In this document: in pieces, positions 6,701 to 13,913 of the stretch
Layout: every line of letters begins with the position of its first letter
How positions within the stretch are numbered: position 1 is the first letter of the stretch
Made by a program: the position numbers and the translations under genes
The notes under the pieces: model-generated
What the model saw: only the letters and a program-made list of their open reading frames with translations
Told to the model about the DNA's origin: nothing
The model's database searches: none
DNA from: CAYTET01 sp964436975
Lineage (GTDB): Bacteria; Bacillota_I; Bacilli_A; Erysipelotrichales; Erysipelotrichaceae
Assembly (NCBI GenBank): GCA_964436975.1
Contig: CAYTET010000039.1
Location: 1 to 19,983, forward strand
DNA: 19,983 nucleotides
Direction of reading: 5' to 3'

Positions 6701-7935
6701 ATTCCATTGAATGCCGGGATACCAAGCTGGGTCCCGAAGAGATTACCCGGGATATTCCCAATATCTCAGCGGCGGCCTGCCGCAATCTGGACGGCCGCGG
6801 CATCGTCATGATCGGTGCTGAGGTCAAAGAAGGCGATATCCTGGTCGGCAAGGTGACTCCCAAGGGTCAGAGTGAAATCTCCCCGGAAGAGAAACTGCTG
6901 CTGGCCATCTTCGGTGAAAAGTCCCGCGAGGTGCGGGATAATTCCCTTAAAGTGCCCCACGGCGGCGCCGGCATTGTTCAGTCCGTGCACATTTTCAAGC
7001 GGGAGGATGATCATGAAATGGCGCCGGGCGTCAGTGAGACCATCAAGGTTTTCATTGTCCAGAAGCGCAAGATCTCCGAAGGCGACAAGATGTCGGGACG
7101 CCATGGCAACAAGGGCGTTATTTCCAAGATTCTGCCGGAAGAAGACATGCCGTTTTTACCTGACGGCACCCAGGTTGACATTATGCTCAATCCCTTCGGC
7201 GTGCCCAGCCGGATGAATATCGGCCAGGTTCTGGAAATCCATCTGGGACTGGCGGCGGAAAAACTGGGCTGCCGGTTCTCCACACCGGTCTTTGACGGCA
7301 TTACCAATGACGAGCTCAGCCAGATTCTGGATGAGTCCCATGCGACACCTGACGGCAAGACCACCCTGTATGACGGCCAGACCGGCGAACCGTTTGATGA
7401 ACGGGTCGCTGTCGGCGTGATGTATATGATCAAGCTGGCCCACATGGTCGATGATAAGCTGCATGCCCGGGCGACCGGACCTTATTCCCTGGTTACCCAG
7501 CAGCCGCTGGGCGGCAAGGCGCAGAACGGCGGTCAGCGTTTCGGTGAAATGGAAGTCTGGGCGCTGGAGGCCTATGGCGCTTCGGCTACCCTTGGCGAGA
7601 TTTTGACGGTCAAGTCAGATGATATTGCCGGCCGGACCAAGACTTATGAGGCCATTATCAAGGGCCGGCCCATCCCGCAGCCCGGGGTTCCGGAATCATT
7701 CAAGGTTCTGACCCATGAACTGCAGGCTTTGGCGCTGGATGTCAGAGTCTATGACCATGACAACAAAGAAATAGATATGACCCAGGATGAGGAAGATCTG
7801 AGAAATAACAACGTTCCGGATGTCAATACGCAGGTCGGTGTCGATGAATCCGACGTGGCGAGTATGACCTCGGAGATTGAAGAAGATGTTCCGGAAGCGG
7901 CCGTCGCCGGAGTTGACGACGGATCGCTGCAGTAA
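3787..7935 (+). CDS. rpoB: DNA-directed RNA polymerase beta subunit
   Basis: 1382 residues, with GAGGAG ten bases before the ATG. It forms half of the polymerase active cleft. Recognised landmarks are MTPTGTFIINGAERVIVSQIVRSPG-type lobe sequences near residue 130, the Rif cluster SSQLSQFMDQQNPL to RRISAL (about 652-677), the RERAGFEVRDVH block, EGPNIGLI, and KRKISEGDKMSGRHGNKG with its catalytic-cleft lysines. The C-terminal part after the Rif cluster (712 residues) equals B. subtilis in length, but the part before it is about 188 residues longer than in B. subtilis. About 150 of these form one block near residues 385-538. Residue 670, equivalent to E. coli His526, is Asn. Sixteen bases separate it from rpoC. 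Confidence 0.97.
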   Translation: MSKNNEYRLVKCGNKAMRRDYSRASGSLQLPNLVEIQTSSFDWFVKEGMEEVFKEVYPISNFNGNITLRYLSSELGQPKYDIDECKSRETTYSAPLRAKMELEIEDESHEVLVKNEEVFLGEFPMMTPTGTFIINGAERVIVSQIVRSPGAYFSLSSDDKTGADIYASELIPSRGTWLEFMTDDKKSNNGRIMNMSVDRKRKILSTIMFKAIGAGLNVMRGENTMDSSDFKKFMAAFSWPVNDVEISEEGEQRDFLNDYLLMYTGIFGNYEEISNTLVADKLNDSDHSLLAIYENQRSDEIPTLDGSYNLMNAKFFDDRRYDLIKAGRYKITKKLGCYARAKGKYLASDLRDENGKLVVKANELVTKEKLALIKQTLAKGLYMQALPQKFEFSHPDIVAVPANYGTALIGRILAAPVEYRRYRFDQGTVLTPSDVKDLARSNLILSVYGGVIAQGVKLTKTNVMAVMNYGSRLYSLGRLVDEKGNDVCEDNDDLLIDRYLPDVQNPSITNEVKKTIIDSVKMGGEYTLYLVGAANQVIYVKNKPEDETAVKVIGIDPLTLKKTIIISDMYAQYSYILNMTDDIGVADDIDQLGNRRIRTVGELIQNQFRIGLSRMEKNVKERMSISEVSMLTPKNLTNIRSLTMAIKEFYSSSQLSQFMDQQNPLAELTNKRRISALGPGGLTRERAGFEVRDVHSTHYGRICPIETPEGPNIGLINYLTTYAKVNEYGFIQTPYRVVRDKCKVSDEIIYMSADDELDYVIAQANEVRNGILCNDQCVCRYQTETLMFPKEKVELVDVSPQQIVSIAAACIPFLENDDASRALMGANMQRQAVPLLNPHAPLVGTGIEAHIAKDSGSGIVAAKGGVVTFVDATQIVVDEGKGSEHTYKLQKFRRSNAGTCINQHPIVQTGEKVIAGEVIADGQSMDNGELALGQNVKIAYMTWHGYNYEDAIIMSERLVKDDVYTSIHIEEYSIECRDTKLGPEEITRDIPNISAAACRNLDGRGIVMIGAEVKEGDILVGKVTPKGQSEISPEEKLLLAIFGEKSREVRDNSLKVPHGGAGIVQSVHIFKREDDHEMAPGVSETIKVFIVQKRKISEGDKMSGRHGNKGVISKILPEEDMPFLPDGTQVDIMLNPFGVPSRMNIGQVLEIHLGLAAEKLGCRFSTPVFDGITNDELSQILDESHATPDGKTTLYDGQTGEPFDERVAVGVMYMIKLAHMVDDKLHARATGPYSLVTQQPLGGKAQNGGQRFGEMEVWALEAYGASATLGEILTVKSDDIAGRTKTYEAIIKGRPIPQPGVPESFKVLTHELQALALDVRVYDHDNKEIDMTQDEEDLRNNNVPDVNTQVGVDESDVASMTSEIEEDVPEAAVAGVDDGSLQ

Positions 7936-7951
7936 AGAAGGGGGAACAGTC

Positions 7952-10900
7952 ATGAACGTAAACGATATTGCTTCAGTAAAAATCGGTCTGGCTTCACCAG
8001 AGAGGATTCTTGAATGGTCCCACGGCGAAGTCAAGAAACCGGAAACCATCAACTACCGTTCCCAGAAGCCGGAGCGGGATGGTCTGTTCTGCGAGCGCAT
8101 TTTCGGTCCGACCAAGGACTGGGAATGTTACTGCGGCAAGTATAAGAAAGTTAGATATAAGGGTGTTATCTGCGACCGCTGCGGTGTTGAGATCACCCGT
8201 TCATCGGTGCGCCGGGAGCGGATGGGTCATATTACCCTGGCGGCTCCGGTAGCGCACATCTGGTATCTGAAGGGCACGCCTTCCCGGATGTCGCTGCTGC
8301 TGAATATTCCGCCCAAGCAGCTGGAAGAAGTGGTTTACTTTGTTTCCTGGGTCGTCATCGATCCGATGGATATCAAAGAGCTGGAGAAGAAGCAGATCCT
8401 GTCCGCCAATGAATTCAAGAGTCTGAGTGAAAAATACGGTCCGTCCGCCTTTGTGGCCAAGACCGGGGCTGAAGCGGTCAGAACCCTGTTGGAAAATGTT
8501 GATCTGGCCGGCGAGCATGCCGGACTGGTTGAAGAATTGAAGAAAGCCACCGGCGACAAGCGCAAGAAGCTTATCAAGCGTCTGGAAACCGTTTATGCCT
8601 TCATCAACTCCGGCAACAAGCCGGAATGGATGATCCTGACGGTTCTGCCGGTCATTCCGCCTGATTTAAGACCAATGCTGCAACTTGATGGCGGCCGGTT
8701 TGCGACAAGCGATCTGAACGATCTGTACCGCCGCATTATCACCCGCAACAACCGGCTGGTCCGCCTGCTTGACCTGGGTACTCCGGCTATCATTGTTCAG
8801 AATGAAAAGAGAATGCTGCAGGAAGCTGTTGATGCCCTGATTGACAACGGCCGCCGCTCCAAGCCTATTACCGGAGCCGGCAACCGGCCTTTAAAGTCGC
8901 TTTCGCACAGCCTGAAGGGCAAACAGGGCCGCTTCCGCCAGAATCTTTTAGGCAAGCGTGTTGATTTCTCCGGCCGTTCGGTTATCGCCGTCGGTCCGGA
9001 TTTAAAGATGTATCAGTGCGGTCTGCCCCGTGAGATGGCCCTGCAGCTGTTCAAGCCGTTTGTCATTAACGAGATTGTCTACCGCGGGCTGGCCAACAAC
9101 CCCAAGACGGCCGAAAAGATGATCGAGCGGGTTGATCCGAAAGTCTGGGACATCGTCGAAGATGTCATCAAGGATCATCCGGTGCTGCTGAACCGGGCGC
9201 CCACCCTGCACCGTCTGGGCATTCAGGCTTTCTTACCCAAGCCGGTTGAAGGAAGGGCTATCCGGCTGCATCCGCTGGTCTGCACGGCCTTTAATGCTGA
9301 CTTTGACGGTGACCAGATGGCTGTCCATGTTCCGCTGTCTGAAGAGGCCTGCGCCGAAGCCAAGGTTTTGATGCTGGGCTCTAACAATATTCTGGGTCCT
9401 AAAGACGGCAAGCCGATTATCCAGCCTTCCCAGGACATGGTTTTGGGCAATTTCTACCTGACCATGGAAGAATCCAAAGATGAATTCTATAAAGAATCAA
9501 AGCAGCGGGAAGCTTTAGGCGATATGACCAATGCCCAGCTGTGGAAGACCTACGGCGACAGTGAAGGCCGGGTTTATAAAGATGTCAATGAGATCATTAC
9601 GGCCTATGAGGATAAGCAGACCCATCTGCATACCCGCATCGCCATTCCGGCGGCGGTTTTGAACAAGACATTCTTCACTAAAGAGCAGAATGAGAAGTAT
9701 CTGATTACTACCGTCGGCAAGATTATCTTTAACAATATGTTCCCGGGCGACTTCCCGTATGTCAATGAAGTCAAGCCGGGCTGGAATGTAAAATGCCCCG
9801 ATGAGTATTTTGTCGGCTACGGCACGGATATTCCGGCTTATATTGCCAAAATGCCGATTCATTCCTCGGTCCGCAAAAAGGATCTGGGCGAAGTAATTGA
9901 GGAAGTCTATGTCCGCTATGCCAACAGCGGCAGTGCCTATATGCTGTTTGACCGCATCAAGGACAACGGATTCCTTTATTCAACTGTTGCCGGCATGACG
10001 ATTTCACTTGATGATATCAACGTTGTGCCGACCAAGCAGCATCACGTCGAAGAAGGCAAGGCGGCAGCGGCCGAGCTGAAGAAGCTTTACAACCGCGGCC
10101 TGCTGACGGCTCCCGAATGGGAAAGCCGGCTGGTCAAGCTGTGGGATGGCATCAAGGGCACGATCGGTGATGAGCTGATGGCCTCGCTGCCCCGCAAGAA
10201 CCCCATCAATATGATGGCGGTTTCCGGCGCCCGTGGCAACAAGGGTCACTTTACCCAGCTGGCCGGCATGCGCGGAATCATGGGCAAGCCGACCCAGGCC
10301 AAGAGTGCCAAGGGTTTCCAGTCTTCTATCATTGAGGTTCCTATTTATGCCTCATTCAGAGAAGGTCTGAACGTTAACGAATTCTTTATTTCCAGTCACG
10401 GCATCCGCAAGGGTCTGACCGATACCGCTTTAAAGACGGCTTCATCGGGCTATCTGACCAGAAGGCTGGTTGACGTGGCCCAGAATGTGTTTGTGACCGA
10501 AGATGACTGCGGCACTGACCGCGGCTATCTGGTTGAAGATATTGTGGAGCGCAAGGACAGTTCAATCATTGAGACTTTGTTTGAACGGATTGTCGGACGC
10601 TACACCAAGCAGGATGTTGTCGATCCGGCCACCGGCGAGCTGATTATTGCCTCAGATGAGTTTATTGATGAGGAGATCGCCAAAAAGATTGTCGATGCCG
10701 GCATCAAACAGGTTTATATCCGCAATGCATTTACCTGCGAAAGCGTCAACGGCATCTGCCGGAAATGCTACGGCAGATCAACTGCCACCGGCAAGATGAT
10801 TGAAATCGGTGAATCGGTCGGCGTTATGGCCGCCCAGTCCATCGGCGAGCCGGGCACCCAGCTGACGCTGCGTAACTTCCATACCGGAGGCGTGGCGGCG

Positions 10901-11848
10901 GTCGGCGGTGATATCACCCAGGGTCTGCCCCGTGTCGAAGAGCTGTTTGAAGCCCGTTCACCCAAGCATCCGGCCCTGATTGCCAAGATCAGCGGAACAA
11001 TTTCTTCCATTGAGGTTCTGGATAACAACCAGGGCACCAAGATCATTATCAGCAATGACAAAGAGCAGATTGAGCATAAGGCTGATGCCACCCAGGTTAT
11101 CCGGTCATGGCTCAAAGTCGGCAGCTTTATTGAAGCCGGCGACAAGCTGACCGAAGGCCAGGTCAATCCCAAGGAGCTTATTGAGGTTGCCGGGTCCAAG
11201 AGTGTGCAGGATTACATTCTGAAGGAAGTCAAGAAAGTTTATCAGTCCCAGGGTATCGGCATTTCCGATAAGCATCTGGAGATCATGATCAGACAGATGC
11301 TGCGCCGGGTTGTCATTATTGAAGGCAACGATACCGGCATGTCGGCAGGCACGACGATCAGTCTGCAGCAGATTACCGAGATCAACCGCAATATCCTGCT
11401 GCAGGGCAAAACGCCGGCTAAATTTATCCCGACGCTGCTGGGCATCTCCAAGTCGTCTGTTGAAACCGATTCCTGGCTGTCAGCAGCCAGCTTCCAGGAG
11501 ACCACCAAGGTATTGACCGATGCCGCTGTCAAGGGCAAGATCGATACGCTGCAGGGCTTAAAGGAAAACGTCATCATCGGCAAGCGGATTCCCGCCGGCA
11601 CCGGCTGTGACGCTGACCGGGAAACCAACCGCCTGATTAATGCCATGGCCTTATCCGAGCGCAAGGAAAAGGAAGCCCGGATGGCCGAAGAAGCGGCCAA
11701 GAACGCTTCCGAGATGAAAGAATCAATTGCGATTTCCGAAGCCGAAGATGATTCAATGACGGATGAAGAGATTCAGGCCGTTGATGATCAGATCGATAAG
11801 GATGAAGAAAGTGAAGTTACACCTTTAGACGATCAGACTCTGGAATAG
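7952..11848 (+). CDS. rpoC: DNA-directed RNA polymerase beta-prime subunit
   Basis: 1298 residues from the ATG at 7952, preceded by AAGGGGG. An in-frame ATG at 7877 lies inside rpoB and would add 25 unrelated residues. The N-terminal zinc site is Cys59, Cys61, Cys74 and Cys77. The catalytic loop NADFDGD is at 448-454, with Asp450, Asp452 and Asp454 holding the active-site magnesium. The switch region NLLGKRVDFSGRSVI lies upstream of it. The second zinc site is Cys853, Cys929, Cys936 and Cys939, followed by the trigger-loop and bridge-helix blocks (GVMAAQSIGEPGTQLTLR, FHTGG). After the conserved C-terminal block a tail of about 50 residues is strongly acidic (DDSMTDEEIQAVDDQIDKDEE). It is the last gene of the operon. 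Confidence 0.97.
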   Translation: MNVNDIASVKIGLASPERILEWSHGEVKKPETINYRSQKPERDGLFCERIFGPTKDWECYCGKYKKVRYKGVICDRCGVEITRSSVRRERMGHITLAAPVAHIWYLKGTPSRMSLLLNIPPKQLEEVVYFVSWVVIDPMDIKELEKKQILSANEFKSLSEKYGPSAFVAKTGAEAVRTLLENVDLAGEHAGLVEELKKATGDKRKKLIKRLETVYAFINSGNKPEWMILTVLPVIPPDLRPMLQLDGGRFATSDLNDLYRRIITRNNRLVRLLDLGTPAIIVQNEKRMLQEAVDALIDNGRRSKPITGAGNRPLKSLSHSLKGKQGRFRQNLLGKRVDFSGRSVIAVGPDLKMYQCGLPREMALQLFKPFVINEIVYRGLANNPKTAEKMIERVDPKVWDIVEDVIKDHPVLLNRAPTLHRLGIQAFLPKPVEGRAIRLHPLVCTAFNADFDGDQMAVHVPLSEEACAEAKVLMLGSNNILGPKDGKPIIQPSQDMVLGNFYLTMEESKDEFYKESKQREALGDMTNAQLWKTYGDSEGRVYKDVNEIITAYEDKQTHLHTRIAIPAAVLNKTFFTKEQNEKYLITTVGKIIFNNMFPGDFPYVNEVKPGWNVKCPDEYFVGYGTDIPAYIAKMPIHSSVRKKDLGEVIEEVYVRYANSGSAYMLFDRIKDNGFLYSTVAGMTISLDDINVVPTKQHHVEEGKAAAAELKKLYNRGLLTAPEWESRLVKLWDGIKGTIGDELMASLPRKNPINMMAVSGARGNKGHFTQLAGMRGIMGKPTQAKSAKGFQSSIIEVPIYASFREGLNVNEFFISSHGIRKGLTDTALKTASSGYLTRRLVDVAQNVFVTEDDCGTDRGYLVEDIVERKDSSIIETLFERIVGRYTKQDVVDPATGELIIASDEFIDEEIAKKIVDAGIKQVYIRNAFTCESVNGICRKCYGRSTATGKMIEIGESVGVMAAQSIGEPGTQLTLRNFHTGGVAAVGGDITQGLPRVEELFEARSPKHPALIAKISGTISSIEVLDNNQGTKIIISNDKEQIEHKADATQVIRSWLKVGSFIEAGDKLTEGQVNPKELIEVAGSKSVQDYILKEVKKVYQSQGIGISDKHLEIMIRQMLRRVVIIEGNDTGMSAGTTISLQQITEINRNILLQGKTPAKFIPTLLGISKSSVETDSWLSAASFQETTKVLTDAAVKGKIDTLQGLKENVIIGKRIPAGTGCDADRETNRLINAMALSERKEKEARMAEEAAKNASEMKESIAISEAEDDSMTDEEIQAVDDQIDKDEESEVTPLDDQTLE

Positions 11849-11859
11849 ACATAATGATG

Positions 11860-11890
11860 AAGCGCCGCCGTCTTGCTGCGGCGCTTTTTT
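11860..11890 (+). terminator. Strong terminator of the rplK-rpoC operon
   Basis: AGCGCCGC (11861-11868) pairs perfectly with GCGGCGCT (11878-11885) around a 9-nt loop, followed by a run of T to 11890. It begins 11 nt after the rpoC stop and separates rpoC from the next gene. Confidence 0.9.
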
Positions 11891-11941
11891 ACGAGTATAT
11901 GGGCGGAAAGAGCCTCTAAATGACGATTTTGTATACATTTA

Positions 11942-11972
11942 TTGCGTTATTTTAAGTAAAATGTGATATAAA
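11942..11972 (+). promoter_or_regulatory. Promoter of the histone-like gene
   Basis: An extended -10 (TG-A-TATAAA, hexamer 11967-11972) with a weak TTGCGT 19 nt upstream (11942-11947). It lies in an AT-rich gap between the rpoC terminator and the gene, so the gene has its own promoter. Confidence 0.55.
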
Positions 11973-12013
11973 ATAAATAAAGGCCTAACCTTAAGGAGAT
12001 AATCAAAAAACTT

Positions 12014-12436
12014 ATGCCTGCAAAGAAAACTACTAAGAAGACGACAACCAAGACGGCTGCCAAGAAACCGGCCGCCAAAAAGACGACGGCTAAGACAACT
12101 GCCAAAAAGACCACAGCCGCCAAAAAGACGACAGCGGTCAAGAAGACCGCGGCTAAAAAGAGCACCAGCATCCTGGGTGTCGATCTGTCCAAGATCGATA
12201 TCAGCAAGTATGCCACTGACATTGTCAAAAAGCTGACCAGCAATGACTCTCTGATGTCCAGTTTCAAGAAGAACGCTTCCGCTACTGTCAAGAAGATTCT
12301 CAACATCGACGTATCAGAAAGCCAGATCGGACTGATCGTGGCGTCGGTCAAAGCCAAACTCGGCATTGAAGACACCTCCAGCAGCACGGTCACGGATGCC
12401 TTAGGCAGTATCGCTGATCTGTTCAAAAAGAAATAA
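12014..12436 (+). CDS. Histone H1-like Lys/Ala/Thr-rich protein with a conserved-looking C-terminal domain
   Basis: 140 residues in two parts. Residues 1-50 are nearly all Lys, Ala and Thr in AKKTT/AKKTA repeats, like the tails of histone H1 and of bacterial Hc1/AlgP-type DNA-binding proteins; this part should bind DNA or RNA through charge. Residues 51-140 are not low-complexity: an amphipathic segment VDLSKIDISKYATDIVKKL, then a LTSNDSLMSSFKKNASATVKKILNID core, then SESQIGLIVASVKAKLGI. The pattern SDxxLLxxFxKxPxxTVxxLLGIDxxxxxxxxIVxxVKAKL recalls, from memory, a small uncharacterised domain of Firmicutes and some peptide-leader sequences. I cannot assign a function. AAGGAG is 15 nt before the ATG, an unusually long gap. 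It is a monocistronic unit. Confidence 0.75.
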   Translation: MPAKKTTKKTTTKTAAKKPAAKKTTAKTTAKKTTAAKKTTAVKKTAAKKSTSILGVDLSKIDISKYATDIVKKLTSNDSLMSSFKKNASATVKKILNIDVSESQIGLIVASVKAKLGIEDTSSSTVTDALGSIADLFKKK

Positions 12437-12443
12437 ACGCAGT

Positions 12444-12493
12444 AAAAAAGGCTCCGGCATCAATCTGATGAGATGATGTCAGGGCCTTTTTTT
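12444..12493. terminator. Two-way terminator between the histone-like gene and mscL
   Basis: A 13-bp stem with one mismatch and two G-T pairs (12450-12462 with 12474-12486) is flanked by A6 on the left and T7 on the right. It can therefore end transcription from both converging genes. Confidence 0.85.
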
Positions 12494-12504
12494 GGTTGGC
12501 GGAT

Positions 12505-12915
12505 TCAGCGGGCTTTCAGCTGATCGCGGATTTCAGTCAGCAGTTTTACCTCATCGCTGACTTTGACCTCTTCTTCAGCTTTTTCTTCTTCTTTCTTCTT
12601 TTCCATGGCCTTCTTAAGCGAATTGACGGATTTGACAAAGATGAAGATGCATAAGGCCATGATGAAGAAGTCAACGACATTCTGGATAAACTGCCCGTAG
12701 GTTACAGCGATAGCGGTATCGCCGCTGCCGATAGTCCACTGCAGGGAGGCAAAGTTAATCTTGCCCAGCAGCACGGAAATCAGCGGGGTAAAGATATCAG
12801 AAACCAGAGACGAAACGATTTTAGAAAAGGCAGTGGCAATCATGACGCCGACGGCCATATCAATGACATTGCCCTTCAGGGCAAACTCCTTAAACTCCTT
12901 TAAAAAATTTTTCAT
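12505..12915 (-). CDS. mscL: Large-conductance mechanosensitive channel MscL
   Basis: 136 residues, the standard MscL length, from an ATG at 12915-12913 with AAGGAG ten bases upstream. The channel opens under membrane tension to release solutes in osmotic down-shock. The amphipathic N-terminus MKNFLKEFKEFALKGNVIDMAVGVMIATAFSKIVSSLVSDIFTP matches the family's S1 and TM1 pore helix with the glycine-rich packing face. TM2 is the hydrophobic stretch VVDFFIMALCIFIFV near residues 80-94. The C-terminal part is a charged coiled-coil bundle (KKAMEKKKEEEKAEEE) ending in LLTEIRDQL. It points toward the histone-like gene and is divergent from the tRNA. Confidence 0.95.
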   Translation of the reverse strand: MKNFLKEFKEFALKGNVIDMAVGVMIATAFSKIVSSLVSDIFTPLISVLLGKINFASLQWTIGSGDTAIAVTYGQFIQNVVDFFIMALCIFIFVKSVNSLKKAMEKKKEEEKAEEEVKVSDEVKLLTEIRDQLKAR

Positions 12916-12949
12916 ATAAGTTTTTCTCCTTTTGGCTTTATTGTTGATG

Positions 12950-12955
12950 ATTATA
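12950..12955 (-). promoter_or_regulatory. Candidate mscL -10 element
   Basis: A perfect TATAAT on the minus strand, 35 nt before the mscL start codon; no good -35 is seen. It overlaps by two bases the candidate -35 of the tRNA promoter on the other strand. Confidence 0.45.
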
Positions 12956-12982
12956 CAACGCGGCGGGAAAATATGCTATACT
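12954..12982 (+). promoter_or_regulatory. Promoter of the tRNA-Arg gene
   Basis: TACAAC (12954-12959), a 17-nt spacer and an extended -10 TG-C-TATACT (hexamer 12977-12982). Transcription should start about 13 nt before the mature tRNA. Confidence 0.65.
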
Positions 12983-13001
12983 GTTAAGTGCTTAAAGATA
13001 T

Positions 13002-13078
13002 GCGCCCGTAGCGCAATTGGATAGAGTTTTTGATTCCGAATCAAGCGGTTGCAGGTTCGAGCCCTGTCGGGCGCACCA
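13002..13078 (+). tRNA. tRNA-Arg, anticodon CCG
   Basis: The 77-nt gene folds as a cloverleaf. The acceptor strands GCGCCCG (13002-13008) and CGGGCGC (13068-13074) pair fully. The D loop contains AATTGGATA, the anticodon stem is TTTGA/TCAAG (13029-13033 with 13041-13045), and the anticodon CCG is at 13036-13038 in loop TTCCGAA. The T arm is GCAGG-TTCGAGC-CCTGT, the discriminator is A, and CCA is encoded. It reads the arginine codon CGG. The D stem is weak: GCGC against GAGT has one G-A mismatch and one G-T pair, where the usual form is GCTC/GAGC. Confidence 0.95.
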
Positions 13079-13088
13079 ATTGCCAAGA

Positions 13089-13119
13089 AAAGCTCCGGTT
13101 AAAGCCGGGGCTTTATTTT
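13089..13119 (+). terminator. Terminator of the tRNA-Arg gene
   Basis: AAAGCTCCGG (13089-13098) pairs with CCGGGGCTTT (13105-13114), ten pairs with one G-T, loop TTAAAG, followed by TATTTT. Confidence 0.8.
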
Positions 13120-13128
13120 GCGGCAGAC

Positions 13129-13159
13129 TTGACATGAAGCCGGCTATAAGTGGTATAAA
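13129..13159 (+). promoter_or_regulatory. Promoter of the flavodoxin gene
   Basis: A consensus TTGACA (13129-13134) and an extended -10 TG-G-TATAAA (hexamer 13154-13159) separated by 19 nt. The extended -10 offsets the long spacer. Confidence 0.6.
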
Positions 13160-13188
13160 GAGAATAGATACAGAAAGAAGGTATAAAG

Positions 13189-13671
13189 ATGTCAGAAAAA
13201 ATACTGGTTGCTTACTTTTCCGCTACTAACACCACTAAAGCTGTCGCCGAAAAGCTGGCTGCGGCCTGCGGCGGCAATCTGTTTGAAATCAAACCGGCCG
13301 TCAAATATACAGCGGCGGATCTGAATTGGAACAACGCGGCCAGCCGCAGTTCTGTCGAAATGAAGAACCCTGTCAGCCGGCCGGCCATTGAAGACAATCC
13401 GCTGCCGTCACCGGATTACACCACGGTATTCGTCGGCTTTCCCATCTGGTGGTATCAGGCGCCGACCATTATCAACACCTTTCTGGAAAAATACAATTTT
13501 GCCGGCAAGAAAATTATCCCCTTTGCCACTTCCGGGGGCAGTGATCTGGGCCTGACGGTCAGCAAACTGCAGCCTTCCAGCCCCGCCGCTGACTGGCAGC
13601 AGGGCCGTCTGCTTAATAAGGCCAGTTCGGATGAAATAGCCGACTGGCTGATCAGCCTCGGCCTGAAATAA
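13189..13671 (+). CDS. Flavodoxin-family protein
   Basis: 160 residues, with GAAGG seven bases before the ATG. The N-terminus KILVAYFSATNTTKAVAEKLA (residues 4-24) is the strand plus phosphate-binding loop that holds the FMN phosphate; the usual form is YFSxTGNT. VGFPIWWYQAPTIINTFLE (about 84-102) is the loop whose Trp and Tyr stack on the isoalloxazine ring, and PFATSGGSDLG (about 114-124) is the third FMN loop. These match the Flavodoxin_4 type found singly in many gut Firmicutes, cytoplasmic and probably a low-potential electron carrier or an FMN-dependent reductase. The partner is unknown, and the gene stands alone between its own promoter and terminator. Confidence 0.88.
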   Translation: MSEKILVAYFSATNTTKAVAEKLAAACGGNLFEIKPAVKYTAADLNWNNAASRSSVEMKNPVSRPAIEDNPLPSPDYTTVFVGFPIWWYQAPTIINTFLEKYNFAGKKIIPFATSGGSDLGLTVSKLQPSSPAADWQQGRLLNKASSDEIADWLISLGLK

Positions 13672-13697
13672 GCAATAGACTAATAATCATGCTCTCT

Positions 13698-13725
13698 AAC
13701 AGCAGTTAACACCTGCTGTTTTTTT
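13698..13725 (+). terminator. Terminator of the flavodoxin gene
   Basis: AACAGCAG (13698-13705) pairs with CTGCTGTT (13713-13720) around a 7-nt loop and runs into a T7 tract. Confidence 0.85.
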
Positions 13726-13913
13726 GTCAGCAGTGCCAATCTAAAGACAGAATGACAGCATGCAATCAGTCTGCGGATGGAGTAAATAGGTGAAGCGTTT
13801 ATTAATGACTATATGATAAAAAGGACATAAACAGGGTTACAAGTAAGTAATGATATTAAAATGATAGTATGAAGATATAAATAAGATGTAATAAAGCGGG
13901 AAGGAGAAGCCGG

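Noticed and set aside
12020..12165. Repetitive DNA that could look like a tandem repeat or CRISPR array
   Set aside because: It is coding sequence for AKKTT peptide repeats, in frame, with variable codons and no spacer-repeat layout.
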